Source: JAAYAE01 sp963678395
GTDB lineage: Bacteria; Bacillota; Negativicutes; Acidaminococcales; Acidaminococcaceae
NCBI GenBank assembly: GCA_963678395.1
Contig: OY782827.1
Coordinates: 372,001 to 436,000 of the forward strand
Length of the DNA stretch: 64,000 nucleotides
Direction of reading: 5' to 3'
Program-made: the position numbers and the translations under genes
The notes under the pieces: generated by a model
The model's input: the letters and a program-made list of their open reading frames with translations, nothing else
Databases searched by the model: none
Told to the model about the DNA's origin: nothing
Part shown: positions 63,703 through 64,000 of the stretch, piece after piece
How positions within the stretch are numbered: the stretch's first letter is position 1
How the letters are laid out: the number at the start of each line of letters is the position of its first letter

Positions 63703-64000
63703 ATGGAAAAAGAAGAACGAGAAGAGATCTTGCTACGTGCGCGCAGCTTTTTTAAGGAACGAATTGCAGAAAACCATATTAAAAATACAGAAAAACTTTC
63801 TTCTTTAAAAATGTTTAATGTTAATCCTTTTTTTGTTAAGTATTTAGCAAACTTTGTTTTTGGTGAAGCTACTTCCGAAAATATTGCAAGGGCATTAATA
63901 TATCCAAGAATATTGGGAACATCAATAAGTACGTCTTTTGGGTCTCAGTTACAGATTTTTTGTAATGAGATACTTACGGGGTATGCATCTGTTATTCCTG
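63703..64000 (+). CDS. PmeII-family type II restriction endonuclease, N-terminal part
   Basis: Open to the window edge (99 codons visible). ATG at 63703 after AAAAAGGGGTG. The product begins MEKEEREEILLRARSFFKER, then AENHIKNTEKLSSLKMFNVN, PFFVKYLANFVFG, IARALIYPRILGTSISTSFG and NEILTGYASVIP, which resembles the PmeII-type restriction enzymes from memory of the family. The catalytic region is not yet reached. Divergent from vsr, together the edge of a restriction-modification locus with a cytosine methylase expected beyond. Confidence 0.72.
   Translation, partial: MEKEEREEILLRARSFFKERIAENHIKNTEKLSSLKMFNVNPFFVKYLANFVFGEATSENIARALIYPRILGTSISTSFGSQLQIFCNEILTGYASVIP

Overview
The window reads as a chromosomal piece of a low-GC, diderm, anaerobic Firmicute, most likely a Negativicute (Acidaminococcaceae/Selenomonadales type; genus not determined). 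Firmicute signs are the tlyA-nadK-argR-recN run, spoVS, the rpsF-ssb-rpsR-yybS-gdpP-rplI-dnaB order and class III ribonucleotide reductase. Outer-membrane signs are a phosphoethanolamine-transferase-like gene, LPS-type glycosyltransferases and a small beta-barrel protein ending in Phe. No rRNA is present; there is one tRNA-Lys and one tRNA-Gly.

Layout: 1-4.5 kb housekeeping (tlyA, nadK, argR, recN, NUDIX hydrolase, spoVS). 4.7-20.6 kb surface polysaccharide: a broken eptA-like gene, eight glycosyltransferase/Stealth-type genes, a broken O-antigen ligase/polymerase, and the dTDP-rhamnose genes rfbA/C/B/D. Between rfbA and rfbC lies a 0.7-kb element in which a four-helix-bundle gene is flanked by inverted arrays of tiny hairpins separated by GTGCAG. 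21.0-22.9 kb mobile-element debris (IS21 istA fragment, IS3-type element). 23-26.5 kb acetolactate synthase and a frameshifted ACR3/bile-acid-symporter-type transporter. 26.6-32.7 kb the rpsF-to-dnaB block. 32.7-38.2 kb amino-sugar/MurNAc catabolism (ROK kinase, nagA, murQ, murP, broken mupG). 38.4-41.2 kb purB, purA, tRNA-Lys. 41.3-46.6 kb secreted repeat protein, two-component system, GNAT, SDR, outer-membrane protein. 46.7-53.5 kb aminotransferase, tRNA-Gly, nrdG, nrdD with a C-terminal redoxin domain, ftsH. 53.5-62.3 kb HdrBCA-FlxDCBA-FrdBA, a candidate soluble NADH-linked electron-bifurcating fumarate reductase system. 62.3-64 kb a structured GC-richer island, a small secreted protein, Vsr and the start of a PmeII-type restriction endonuclease.

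The striking global feature is how many accessory genes are broken while housekeeping genes are not. Five perfect or near-perfect short tandem duplications (13, 17, 19, 21 and 38 bp periods) occur, three of which by themselves frameshift a gene. Single-base frameshifts, one in-frame TGA and several deletions hit surface, sensor, transport and Hdr-Flx-Frd genes. The distribution suggests pseudogenisation or phase variation in a host-adapted lineage, but draft-assembly error cannot be excluded from sequence alone. The best candidate for an undescribed system is the hairpin-array/four-helix-bundle element at 17380-18092; the Hdr-Flx-Frd operon is the best metabolic candidate.
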